A DNA stretch of 13,013 nucleotides from an uncultured Spartobacteria bacterium (GCA_903919105.1 CAIXGT010000189.1:1-13013); one strand, 5' to 3'. Counted from the first letter of the stretch, positions 6,928 through 13,013 are shown. Translations and numbers: made by a program. Notes: a model not told the origin generated them from the sequence alone.

Positions 6928-8277
6928 ATGGATGATCTTTTCGGCAGTGCCGCTTCCCCTCGGCTGGGCAAGGAGGTTATCCTTCCTGCCGATGCGCCTC
7001 TGGCGGCCCGGATGCGTCCTCGGACGCTCGAGGAATATGTCGGCCAGAGCCACATTCTGGGAGAGGGGAAACTCCTGCGGCGCGCTATCGAAGCCGATCG
7101 CCTCTCTTCGGTGATCTTCTACGGACCTCCGGGCACGGGAAAGACCAGTCTGGCTAGGGTGATTGCCAGCCGGACAAGGAGTCGTTTCATCGAATTGAGC
7201 GGCGTCGAGGGTTCTGTCGCCGATATCAGGAAGGCCGTCGGCATGGCTACCATCGAGGCGAGAAACGGTGGGCGGACGCTCCTCTTCATCGACGAGATCC
7301 ACCGCTTCAACAAAGCCCAGCAGGATGCCCTCCTACCCGATGTAGAGCGCGGCACAGTGCGCCTGATCGGGGCGACCACCCAGAACCCCTTCTTTTCGAT
7401 CAACAGCCCGCTGGTCTCCCGTTCGCAGATTTTCCAACTGAAACCCCTGACCGAGGAGGATCTGATTTACCTGCAGAAACGTGCGATAGCTGATCCGGAA
7501 CGCGGACTCGGAACACTCCCGATTGATCTTGATGAGGATGCGGCCCGTCATCTTGCTACAGTCTGTGACGGTGATGCCCGCAAGTGTTTGAATGCCCTGG
7601 AGATCGCAGCCAGGACAACTCCTTTCGGTCCTGATGGCAGGATTCATATTACTCTGGAAGCCGCCTCCGAGAGCATCCAGAGGAAGGCCATTGTTTACGA
7701 CGGGACCGGTGACGACCACTACGACACAATCAGTGCCTTCATCAAGAGCCTGCGAGGTAGCGATCCCGATGCCTCTCTTTACTGGCTGGCCAAGATGCTC
7801 CATGCGGGTGAGGAGTTACGGTTCATCACGCGGCGTCTCGTGATCTTTGCCAGCGAGGATGTGGGGCTTGCCGATCCGCTGGCTCTACCACTTGCTATTT
7901 CCGCTCAGCAGGCTGTTGAGTTTGTAGGATTACCCGAGGCCCGGATAACGCTTGCCCATGCAACCGTCTATTTGGCTACGGCTCCGAAGAGCAACAGTGC
8001 CTATGCTGCATTGGGGAAAGCTGAGAAGGATCTGGCTCAGGGGCGAACCTTGGAGGTTCCCTCGCATCTCCGAGACTCGCATTACAAGGGGGCCAAGTCC
8101 TTGGGTCACGGCGAGGGCTACAAATATGCCCACAGCTACGAGGGGGGATATGTTCCTCAGGCCTACCTTCCCGAGGGTCGCACTTATTACACCCCGACCC
8201 GCCATGGCGCCGAGGCACGCATCGCTGACCGTCTGGAGGCGTGGCGTGCAGAGTTTGAGGAAGCCAAGATTCGGTGA
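6928..8277 (+). CDS. rarA: Replication-associated recombination AAA+ ATPase RarA (MgsA/MarA)
   Basis: A 449-residue clamp-loader-like ATPase that acts at stalled replication forks and single-strand/double-strand junctions. Seen in order are the N-terminal MDDLF, resembling a beta-clamp-binding motif; Walker A GPPGTGKT (66-73); Walker B LLFIDE (118-123) running into the family's HRFNKAQQDALLP; sensor 1 GATTQNP (148-154); the arginine finger in PLVSRSQIF (R165); and the C-terminal MgsA tetramerisation domain with GDDHYDTISAFIKSLRGSDP, EELRFITRRL, PKSNSAY and YKYAHSYEGGYVPQAYLPEG. Length and domains are complete. The start fits the homologues and lies just after a candidate promoter. The coding region ends with tandem stops, TGA then in-frame TAG (8275-8280). 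Confidence 0.97.
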   Translation: MDDLFGSAASPRLGKEVILPADAPLAARMRPRTLEEYVGQSHILGEGKLLRRAIEADRLSSVIFYGPPGTGKTSLARVIASRTRSRFIELSGVEGSVADIRKAVGMATIEARNGGRTLLFIDEIHRFNKAQQDALLPDVERGTVRLIGATTQNPFFSINSPLVSRSQIFQLKPLTEEDLIYLQKRAIADPERGLGTLPIDLDEDAARHLATVCDGDARKCLNALEIAARTTPFGPDGRIHITLEAASESIQRKAIVYDGTGDDHYDTISAFIKSLRGSDPDASLYWLAKMLHAGEELRFITRRLVIFASEDVGLADPLALPLAISAQQAVEFVGLPEARITLAHATVYLATAPKSNSAYAALGKAEKDLAQGRTLEVPSHLRDSHYKGAKSLGHGEGYKYAHSYEGGYVPQAYLPEGRTYYTPTRHGAEARIADRLEAWRAEFEEAKIR

Positions 8278-8317
8278 TAGGGGAATAAGCGATGGGGAAT
8301 GGGGGCGTCAGTCCCTA

Positions 8318-8380
8318 AAAGGCTTCAGTCTAAACCGCTAACCACCCGCCCGGCTTCGCCGGGCATCAGAGAAAGCCTTT
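8318..8380 (+). terminator. Nested stem-loops in the rarA-ndk intergenic region, possible rarA terminator
   Basis: Inner hairpin: GCCCGGC (8348-8354), loop TTC, GCCGGGC (8358-8364). Outer complementary arms: AAAGGCTT (8318-8325) and AAGCCTTT (8373-8380). Together they could fold the 63-base region into one element. The T-run after the structure is short (CCTTTGA), so this is not a textbook intrinsic terminator. A structured leader of ndk is the alternative. The rest of the 202-base gap (8278-8479) holds three G-runs near 8280-8305 and pyrimidine-rich sequence before ndk; I see no gene in it. Confidence 0.45.
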
Positions 8381-8479
8381 GACTCCCGGGGTGGCTCCTT
8401 CTACCTTTTTCGTCCGCCTTGGAACGCCATTATGCTGCGCCCTCTTGGGCGGCAAATCTTCTTTAATCCTCTTCATTTC

Positions 8480-9493
8480 ATGGCCGATCAGCTTTCCTAC
8501 GCATTCATCACTCCCGCCGCACTCCGCAAGGGTCGGGCCGGTGGCATTCTTGGCCGTTTGATTTCGCGCAGCGGACTCGAGCTTTATACCGGCCGCGTTT
8601 TCGCTCCCTCCGCAAAGACTCTTGGAGAACTTGCTGCAACTTTTTCCGGACAGCCCAAGACAGCAGCCTATTTGAAGGAGCTGTCTGCCGGTTCACAGAG
8701 TCTTGTGCTCGTTCTCAAGGGTGAAGATGCGGCTGCAAAAGTCGCCTCGATCGTCGGTAACGATGACTCCATGAACGGCCGTGGGGAGACCCTTCGCGAC
8801 ACCTTCGGGGATCTTATTGAAAGCCCCGAGGTAGGTGGAAAGACTATCTATTTCGAACCCGGAGTGATCGCTCCCGCTAATACAGCCGAGGCCGCCGCAG
8901 GACTCAAGTTGCTGGCGAATGCCTCTGATGCCGAGGGCGGAATCCTCGATTCCTCCACATCGTTCTCCGCTTCCACGGAGAAGACGCTCGTGCTGATCAA
9001 GCCCGACAACTTTGCTTTCCCAAACACCCGTCCGGGCGGGGTGATCGATCTCTTTGCTCGTACGGGATTGGCACTGGTCGGATTCAAGCCATTCCACCTA
9101 TCCGTGGCTCAAGGTGAAGAGTTCTACGGGCCGGTCCTGGACTTCCTGGTTGAGAAACTCCCTGATGGCCGCTCGCAGTGGGAGTCGATCATCGCCTTCA
9201 TGTCCGGCAAGCGTCCCTCCGAATGCACATCTGAAGAGAAGTCGCTGCCCGGCTCCCAGCCCTGTGTAGCCATGATCTATCAGGGACCGAACGCCGTTGC
9301 TAAGATCCGCGAGGCCCTTGGGTCAACAAATCCAGCCAATGCCGCACATGGTACAATTCGTAAGGAGTTCGGCACCACGATTATGATCAATGGAGCCCAT
9401 GCTTCCGATTCCGTCGAGAATGTTGCCCGCGAGACCGAAATCATCCGTCTTGAGGAGAATGACTTCAAAACGAAGATTGCCGCCGTTCTCTGA
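8480..9493 (+). CDS. ndk: Nucleoside diphosphate kinase with two NDK domains, the first degenerate
   Basis: Transfers the gamma-phosphate between nucleoside tri- and diphosphates through a phosphohistidine. The product is 337 residues, more than twice the usual 140. Residues about 166-327 form a recognisable NDK domain: KTLVLIKPDN (168-177), GSTNPANAAHGTIR (281-294) and NGAHASDSVENVARE (304-318). His307 is the catalytic His, and the usual HGSDS reads HASDS. This domain also carries about 25 extra residues (near 226-258) before the VAMIYQGPNAV strand. Residues 1-130 repeat the NDK pattern in eroded form: YAFITPAALRKGRAGGILGRL (7-27), LVLVLKGEDAAAKVASIVG (75-93) and ETLRDTFGDLIES (103-115), with no catalytic His. 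I prefer the ATG at 8480, where the NDK-like fold begins; an in-frame ATG at 8432 adds 16 residues. Neither has a Shine-Dalgarno. A catalytic C domain with a structural or regulatory N domain is my inference. Confidence 0.85.
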   Translation: MADQLSYAFITPAALRKGRAGGILGRLISRSGLELYTGRVFAPSAKTLGELAATFSGQPKTAAYLKELSAGSQSLVLVLKGEDAAAKVASIVGNDDSMNGRGETLRDTFGDLIESPEVGGKTIYFEPGVIAPANTAEAAAGLKLLANASDAEGGILDSSTSFSASTEKTLVLIKPDNFAFPNTRPGGVIDLFARTGLALVGFKPFHLSVAQGEEFYGPVLDFLVEKLPDGRSQWESIIAFMSGKRPSECTSEEKSLPGSQPCVAMIYQGPNAVAKIREALGSTNPANAAHGTIRKEFGTTIMINGAHASDSVENVARETEIIRLEENDFKTKIAAVL

Positions 9494-9519
9494 TTTTCTT
9501 TAGTACCGTTTCCACTAGC

Positions 9520-9540
9520 AACCCAACCACATAACCCAAC
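9520..9540 (+). promoter_or_regulatory. A/C-rich leader with repeated AACCCAAC before the aminotransferase
   Basis: AACCCAAC occurs at 9520-9527 and 9533-9540, a 13-base period, in a 54-base gap that is almost free of G just before the ATG at 9548. There is no Shine-Dalgarno. An unstructured leader that favours non-Shine-Dalgarno initiation, or a protein-binding site, are both possible. Confidence 0.35.
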
Positions 9541-9547
9541 GCTTCCC

Positions 9548-10711
9548 ATGGATCTCGCAACACGCGTCAGCGAACTCACGCCCTCTCTCACTCTCGCCAT
9601 CGACAGCAAGGCCAAGGCCCTGCGTGCCGAGGGAGTCGATGTCTACAGCTTCGGAGCCGGAGAGCCCGATTTCGACACGCCGGAGCATATCAAGGCGGCC
9701 GCCATCGAGGCCCTCAATGCCGGATTCACAAAGTACACCCCCAGCTCCGGAATGCCCGAGCTGCGTGCTGCGATCAGCGAGAAGTTCAAGCGCGACAACG
9801 GGCTCGACTACAAGCCGAGCGAGATCATCGTCAGCAACGGTGCCAAGCAGAGCTGCTTCAACGCCATCATGGCCGTCTGCGGCGAGGGTGACGAAGTCAT
9901 CATCCCCGCGCCCTACTGGCTCAGTTATCCCGACATGGTCCGTCTTGCCGGTGCCGAGCCGATCATCGTCCAGACGACTCAGGAGAATGATTGGAAGATG
10001 ACTCCCCAGCAGTTCGAGGAGGCAATGAGCCCCCGCACCAAGATGGTCATCATCAACTCCCCGGGCAATCCGACGGGTTCCGTCTACACCAAGGAAGAGC
10101 TTCGCGCCCTGGTCGAGGTGGCCGCTGAAGAGGAGATCACGATCCTCTCCGATGAGATTTACGAGAGCCTCACTTATGACGGTGCCGAGCATGTCTCCGT
10201 CGCCTCCCTCACACCCGAGGCCAAGGATCTGACGATCACTGTCAACGGCTTCAGCAAGGCCTATGCCATGACCGGATGGCGTCTTGGTTACCTCGGTGCT
10301 CCCGAGAAGATCGCCAAGGCGATCGACTCCATGCAGAGCCACACCACCTCGGGTCCCTGCTCCTTTTCTCAGAAGGGTGGCCTCGCCGCCCTCACTGGCA
10401 GCCAGCAGTGTGTCGCCGACATGCGCGAGGAGTTCAACATTCGCCGCGAGTACATGTTTGAGCGGCTTTCCGCCATCCACAATGTCACGGCCGTGAAGCC
10501 GAAGGGTGCCTTCTACATGCTGGCTAATGTGTCGAAGCTCGGCATGACGTCCACAAACTTCGCCGACCGCCTTCTCAGCAAGGCCAATGTCGCCGTCGTT
10601 CCCGGTATCGCCTTCGGTGATGATCGTGTGGTCCGCCTCAGCTATGCAACGGGCCTCGATGTCATCAAGCCCGGCCTCGACCGCTTCGAGGACTTCTGCA
10701 AGACCCTCTAA
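9548..10711 (+). CDS. Class I (subgroup I-beta) PLP aminotransferase, aspartate aminotransferase-like
   Basis: A 387-residue cytoplasmic transaminase, most like bacterial/thermophile-type aspartate aminotransferases, which exchange the amino group between aspartate and 2-oxoglutarate. Some I-beta members also transaminate prephenate. Motifs seen: SFGAGEPDFDTPEHI (34-48), YTPSSGMPELR (63-73), SPGNPTG (171-177, N174 contacting PLP), SDEIYE (201-206, D202 and Y205), the Schiff-base lysine K237 in NGFSKAYAMTGWRLGY, and R363 in VVRLSYA binding the substrate carboxylate. Length is normal. Codon use is strikingly biased to C- and G-ending codons compared with the neighbours, which suggests high expression; a by-product is a long open frame on the opposite strand. 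It follows ndk by 54 bases. An intrinsic-terminator-like hairpin lies about 50 bases after its stop, inside the next gene. Confidence 0.9.
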   Translation: MDLATRVSELTPSLTLAIDSKAKALRAEGVDVYSFGAGEPDFDTPEHIKAAAIEALNAGFTKYTPSSGMPELRAAISEKFKRDNGLDYKPSEIIVSNGAKQSCFNAIMAVCGEGDEVIIPAPYWLSYPDMVRLAGAEPIIVQTTQENDWKMTPQQFEEAMSPRTKMVIINSPGNPTGSVYTKEELRALVEVAAEEEITILSDEIYESLTYDGAEHVSVASLTPEAKDLTITVNGFSKAYAMTGWRLGYLGAPEKIAKAIDSMQSHTTSGPCSFSQKGGLAALTGSQQCVADMREEFNIRREYMFERLSAIHNVTAVKPKGAFYMLANVSKLGMTSTNFADRLLSKANVAVVPGIAFGDDRVVRLSYATGLDVIKPGLDRFEDFCKTL

Positions 10712-10730
10712 GTTTCCATTATTGGTTTCA

Positions 10731-10743
10731 CGGGGAATCCCCG
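10731..10743 (+). promoter_or_regulatory. Small hairpin directly upstream of the ispA start
   Basis: CGGGG (10731-10735), loop AAT, CCCCG (10739-10743) ends eight bases before the ispA ATG. The 5' arm contains the only G-rich, ribosome-binding-like sequence (GGGGAA), so the hairpin could hide it. Upstream, CATTAT at 10717-10722 resembles a -10 box but lacks a good -35. Confidence 0.4.
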
Positions 10744-10751
10744 ACCAAGCC

Positions 10752-11672
10752 ATGACTTCCCGAAAGGCCATCCGCTCCCAAAGCGTGGATGGCCTTTTTG
10801 ATTATCTGGAAAGGCAGCGCAAGCTTATCGAGAAAGCGCTCGCTAAGGCTGTTCCCACGGCTTCTGCTCGACCGGCCACGATCCATACGGCGATGCGCTA
10901 CAGCCTGCTTGGCGGAGGTAAGCGTCTCCGTCCCATCCTGACTCTGGCTGCTGCGGAAGCCTGTGGTTTAGAGACTTCCAGCAATGTTCTTTCCGCTGCT
11001 TGCGCGGTGGAACTGATCCACACCTACTCCCTCATTCATGACGATCTTCCCTGCATGGATGATGACGACCTGCGTCGTGGACAACCCACTTCGCATAAGG
11101 TCTATGGAGAGGGTGTCGCCGTCCTTGCCGGAGATGCGCTTCTGACTCGGGCTTTTGCCCTGCTGGCCGACATTACGCCCCCCAAGCGCTATCCCCTTGC
11201 AATTCTTCTCGAGGAGACTGCCACTGCTGCGGGAAGTCTCCAACTAATCGCGGGCCAGGTGGCCGATCTCGAGGCGGAGAAAAGAAAGTTGTCGATAGCC
11301 GATGTCCGCGTCATCCATGAGCGGAAGACCGCGGCCATGATCGTGCTTGCGCTCCGCCTCGGCGCCATGACGGCCAATGCAACATCTTCTCAACTGAAGG
11401 CGCTCACGGAGTTTGGACAGTCTCTCGGCCTTGCCTTCCAGATCATCGACGACATCCTCGATGTCACCCAGCCGAGTGAGCAGCTCGGCAAGAGCGCTGG
11501 AAAAGACCTCAGGGCCGCCAAGGCAACCTATCCTTCCGTCATAGGCCTGGAGGCCTCCGCCAAAGAGGCAGCACGTTTGACGAGGAAGGCCCATGTTGCG
11601 CTGAAAGAGCTTGATCCAAAGCCCGCAAGGCTTACCCAGATTGCGGAGTATCTGTTGGGGCGTACGGAATAG
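10752..11672 (+). CDS. ispA: Polyprenyl synthetase, farnesyl diphosphate synthase type (IspA)
   Basis: Condenses isopentenyl diphosphate with allylic diphosphates, most likely to C15 farnesyl diphosphate for undecaprenyl phosphate and quinone side chains; cytoplasmic. The 306-residue product has LLGGGKRLRP (52-61), the first aspartate-rich motif DDLPCMD (97-103) followed by DDDLRRGQPTSH, the GDAL segment near 127-130, and the second motif DDILD (233-237). The two-residue insert in the first motif and Tyr five residues before it match bacterial FPP synthases, so FPP is favoured over GGPP. The ATG at 10752 is the first plausible start; GTG at 10785 would give 295 residues, close to E. coli IspA. 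No in-frame Met occurs later before the conserved AMRYSLLGGGKRL region, so either start lies before or inside the terminator-like hairpin. The open frame extends upstream into the aminotransferase gene, but that part is not homologous. Confidence 0.92.
   Translation: MTSRKAIRSQSVDGLFDYLERQRKLIEKALAKAVPTASARPATIHTAMRYSLLGGGKRLRPILTLAAAEACGLETSSNVLSAACAVELIHTYSLIHDDLPCMDDDDLRRGQPTSHKVYGEGVAVLAGDALLTRAFALLADITPPKRYPLAILLEETATAAGSLQLIAGQVADLEAEKRKLSIADVRVIHERKTAAMIVLALRLGAMTANATSSQLKALTEFGQSLGLAFQIIDDILDVTQPSEQLGKSAGKDLRAAKATYPSVIGLEASAKEAARLTRKAHVALKELDPKPARLTQIAEYLLGRTE
10763..10799 (+). terminator. Intrinsic-terminator-like hairpin overlapping the ispA 5' coding region
   Basis: AAAGGCCATCC (10763-10773) pairs perfectly over 11 bases with GGATGGCCTTT (10787-10797). 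The loop is 13 bases and the T-run is TTTTT (10795-10799). This is the strongest Rho-independent terminator shape in the window, placed 51 bases past the aminotransferase stop. It lies within codons 4-16 of ispA as read from the ATG at 10752, so transcription through it is needed for ispA. Confidence 0.7.
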
Positions 11673-11683
11673 CGGCAACTAAG

Positions 11684-11711
11684 TATCGACTATCAGCAAA
11701 TAGTTATCGAC
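11684..11711 (+). promoter_or_regulatory. Candidate operator: TATCGAC repeats and an inverted repeat before the DUF2975/HTH pair
   Basis: TATCGAC occurs at 11684-11690 and 11705-11711, 21 bases apart start to start, i.e. two DNA turns. Between and overlapping them, ACTAT (11689-11693) and ATAGT (11700-11704) form an inverted repeat with a six-base spacer. The right copy overlaps the position expected for a -35 (TCGACA, 11707-11712), and an A/T-rich CTTAAT follows at 11727-11732. The HTH protein encoded at 12504-12740 is the obvious candidate binder; this is inference. Confidence 0.4.
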
Positions 11712-11744
11712 AAAACTTTCATTTCTCTTAATCAGTGTTGAGTC

Positions 11745-12491
11745 ATGAAAAAACCAAATGCCACCCTCAACGCACCGGATAACCCACAAGCACCCACCGA
11801 TCTGCAGAAGTTTGGAAAGATCTCCAACGTCATTTGCATTTCAGCGCTCGCTCTTCTGATCCCGGTTTTTCTATGCACGCTCCTCATGTTGGTGGCGTTC
11901 CGAGAGGCAAAGAAGGAGGGACTGACGCCCGTTACTTCCAAGGAAATCGAGAACGGATTATCTAAAACTACCACGACGCTTTCAGTCGGCATCCCCGAAA
12001 AGAATTACATCAAAATCATCTCTTCCTATTCTTGTGCCGAAACAAACGCCAACAGCGTCTCCATCATATGCCCGGAAAGTTCTAAAATTGTTTGGAATAG
12101 ACTTTCCTCAGAGGAACGATTGCTTCTCTGGAGGGCAACTTTTTTTATCTGCAACGCCGCAACAAAGTGGTTTTCCATCGAAACCCTGATGACGATAATC
12201 CTTGTCTGGCTGCTTCGGAGCCTCTTTCTGCACACAACCCGAGATGGATTCTTTACCATGCGAACCGTGCGGCTGTTCAAACTGCTTTGCTCATGGAGTT
12301 TGGCCGGCGCCCTTGTCTGTATCCTTCAACTGCTGTGGATTTTTCCAGGGATGGGACCTCCAGCGCTTCTATCCGCGCTGTACCTACCTTCTTTGATCTC
12401 GCATCTTCTTTTGGGAGGTGTCTTTTTTGCAATGAGCCAAATGATGGACATAGCCATCAAGATGAAGGAAGAGCAAGAGTTCACCATCTGA
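11745..12491 (+). CDS. DUF2975-like membrane protein
   Basis: A 248-residue membrane protein of unknown function. Hydrophobic segments lie near residues 28-52, 129-162, 178-200 and 207-236, separated by a polar, probably exported loop (about 53-125). The C-terminal half fits the DUF2975 pattern: a polar TRDGFFTMRTVRLFK stretch (165-179) before the third membrane segment, and a tail of the type seen here as KMKEEQEFTI directly after the last one. DUF2975 proteins are typically encoded next to small YozG-like HTH regulators, exactly as here: the HTH gene starts 12 bases after this stop. The loop of about 70 residues is longer than I expect for the family. Base composition is visibly more A/T-rich than in the neighbouring genes, with more AAA, ATT and TCT codons, which hints at a different history. 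No clear ribosome-binding site. Confidence 0.65.
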   Translation: MKKPNATLNAPDNPQAPTDLQKFGKISNVICISALALLIPVFLCTLLMLVAFREAKKEGLTPVTSKEIENGLSKTTTTLSVGIPEKNYIKIISSYSCAETNANSVSIICPESSKIVWNRLSSEERLLLWRATFFICNAATKWFSIETLMTIILVWLLRSLFLHTTRDGFFTMRTVRLFKLLCSWSLAGALVCILQLLWIFPGMGPPALLSALYLPSLISHLLLGGVFFAMSQMMDIAIKMKEEQEFTI

Positions 12492-12503
12492 CTTCCAGAC
12501 AAG

Positions 12504-12740
12504 ATGCCCATCATCATTCGACTCGATGTCGCTCTTGCCCAGCGCAAGATGCAGCTTAGCCAACTCTCCGAGGGAGTGGGCGTGACGCTTTCCAACCTCT
12601 CGGTACTCAAGACTGGCAAAGCCAAGGCCATCCGCTTCAGTACTCTCGAGGCCATCTGTAAGCACCTCAACTGCCAACCCGGGGAGATTCTCGAGTTTGC
12701 TCCGGAAGCAGCGGGCAGCATTCGAGAGAAGACAAACTGA
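12504..12740 (+). CDS. Small Cro/C1-type HTH regulator, YozG-like
   Basis: A 78-residue, all-helical DNA-binding protein. It begins IIIRLDVALAQRKMQLSQL (3-21) and contains the helix-turn-helix near residues 18-38 (LSQLSEGVGVTLSNLSVLKTG), then KAKAIRFSTLEAICKHLNCQPGEILEF (39-65). The segment from LSVLKTGKAKAIRFSTLE is very typical of the HTH_26/YozG group that travels with DUF2975 membrane proteins. The membrane partner may control or sense for the regulator, but that is inferred from co-occurrence only. The start ATG is 12 bases after the DUF2975 stop, so the two are cotranscribed. It probably regulates its own operon through the repeats at 11684-11711. Confidence 0.9.
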   Translation: MPIIIRLDVALAQRKMQLSQLSEGVGVTLSNLSVLKTGKAKAIRFSTLEAICKHLNCQPGEILEFAPEAAGSIREKTN

Positions 12741-12761
12741 ACGGAACCAATATCACCGAAT

Positions 12762-12795
12762 CCCAGATACAGGAATGAAACTCCTGCATCTTGGG
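12762..12795 (+). terminator. Imperfect hairpin after the HTH gene, possible terminator
   Basis: CCCAGAT (12762-12768) pairs with ATCTTGGG (12788-12795, one bulged T). After one mismatch CAGGA (12770-12774) pairs with TCCTG (12782-12786), closing a seven-base loop. The hairpin starts 22 bases past the HTH stop. No T-run follows, so an ordinary Rho-independent terminator is not assured. The remaining 70 bases to the next ATG show no further structure or clear promoter. Confidence 0.45.
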
Positions 12796-12865
12796 TTGGG
12801 GTAGAACTCGCTCTGGTGGAATCAACGGTTATCTGTGATAAAGAAGGCTGATCTTCGCGTCACGC

Positions 12866-13013
12866 ATGGCCTTCACCGATAAATTTTTCCGCCAGCTGGT
12901 CCTTGATGCCTTTTCACGGGCTCGACGCGGTGAGCTCAAGCTGACGATGCCCGGTGGCTCGCGGCGTCTTTTTGGGGGACTGGGAAAAGAACTTCAGGCT
13001 GAACTGACGGTTA
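12866..13013 (+). CDS. N-terminus of a probable cyclopropane-fatty-acyl-phospholipid synthase-like protein, cut by the window edge
   Basis: Only 49 codons are visible. They read as a cytoplasmic, basic N-terminus (MAFTDKFFRQLVLDAFSRAR) followed by GELKLTMPGGSRRLFGG and ELQAELTV. The pattern of a short helix, then G-x-L-x-L-x-x-P-x-G and a later F-G-G, is that of the N-terminal domain of CFA synthases and related SAM-dependent methyltransferases acting on lipids. The SAM-binding domain lies beyond the edge, so the assignment is tentative. The ATG at 12866 is the first in frame after the intergenic hairpin; AAGG lies too far upstream (near 12842) to be a good ribosome-binding site. Confidence 0.5.
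   Translation, partial: MAFTDKFFRQLVLDAFSRARRGELKLTMPGGSRRLFGGLGKELQAELTV

Noticed and set aside
8280..8305. Possible G-quadruplex from clustered G-runs after rarA
   Set aside because: Only three runs of four or more G are close together, which is too few for an intramolecular quadruplex.
10587..10751. Longer N-terminus for ispA starting inside the aminotransferase gene
   Set aside because: The extension is a Ser/Pro-rich shadow of the aminotransferase frame. The IspA length fits a start at 10752 or 10785.
9515..10771. A 418-codon open frame antisense to the aminotransferase
   Set aside because: It is a by-product of the strong C/G third-position bias of the sense gene. Its product is low in complexity (rich in Gly, Asp, Leu), has no recognisable motif, and runs opposite a gene with every catalytic residue in place.
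1..13013. tRNA, rRNA, CRISPR arrays, insertion sequences, attachment sites
   Set aside because: I looked for clover-leaf ends, regularly spaced repeats, transposase motifs and flanking inverted repeats and saw none; the gaps between genes are all short.

Overview
The window is an ordinary chromosomal stretch of a Gram-negative bacterium, moderately GC-rich by eye. It is densely packed and has no mobile element, CRISPR array, rRNA or tRNA that I can see. A PVC-group bacterium, most likely Verrucomicrobiota, fits best. The reasons are the double-domain nucleoside diphosphate kinase, the EF-P with a PGNLR tip loop, and the scarcity of Shine-Dalgarno sequences. This is an inference from gene character, not from a database match. 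The lipopolysaccharide genes (kdsD, two glycosyltransferases) imply an outer membrane.

Layout. Position 2-1216 (+) is the C-terminal nine-tenths of glmM. It meets, tail to tail and sharing a CTAG, a leftward operon-like run of kdsD (3721-2750), efp (2724-2167) and a membrane M50-like metalloprotease (2145-1213). From a short divergent gap, a small exported protein (3846-4169) and a GT4 glycosyltransferase (4210-5349) run rightward. They converge, 3 bases apart, on a leftward pair: uspA-like (6861-6412) followed by a GT9 heptosyltransferase-like gene (6393-5353). A 66-base divergent gap then separates uspA from rarA (6928-8277). The rightward series continues with a structured intergenic region, a tandem-domain ndk (8480-9493), a class I aminotransferase (9548-10711), ispA-type farnesyl diphosphate synthase (10752-11672), a DUF2975 membrane protein plus YozG-like HTH regulator pair (11745-12740), and the first 49 codons of a probable cyclopropane-fatty-acid-synthase-like gene (12866 to the edge).

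Themes. Envelope building dominates: GlmM makes GlcN-1-P for UDP-GlcNAc, KdsD makes the Kdo precursor, the two glycosyltransferases probably decorate the LPS core or another glycan, and IspA makes the C15 precursor of undecaprenyl and quinone chains. EF-P, RarA and Ndk are housekeeping genes.

Most worth a second look are: (1) an intrinsic-terminator-like hairpin with a T-run lying inside the first 16 codons of ispA; (2) a C8 homopolymer near the 5' end of the metalloprotease, where one extra C would connect an upstream ATG with a G-rich ribosome-binding-like sequence to the reading frame; (3) Asn in place of the modified Lys/Arg at the EF-P tip; (4) an Ndk made of a degenerate and an intact domain; (5) a 7-base repeat pair, 21 bases apart, in front of the DUF2975/HTH pair; (6) a possible leaderless promoter for rarA. 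I found no convincing new multi-gene system.
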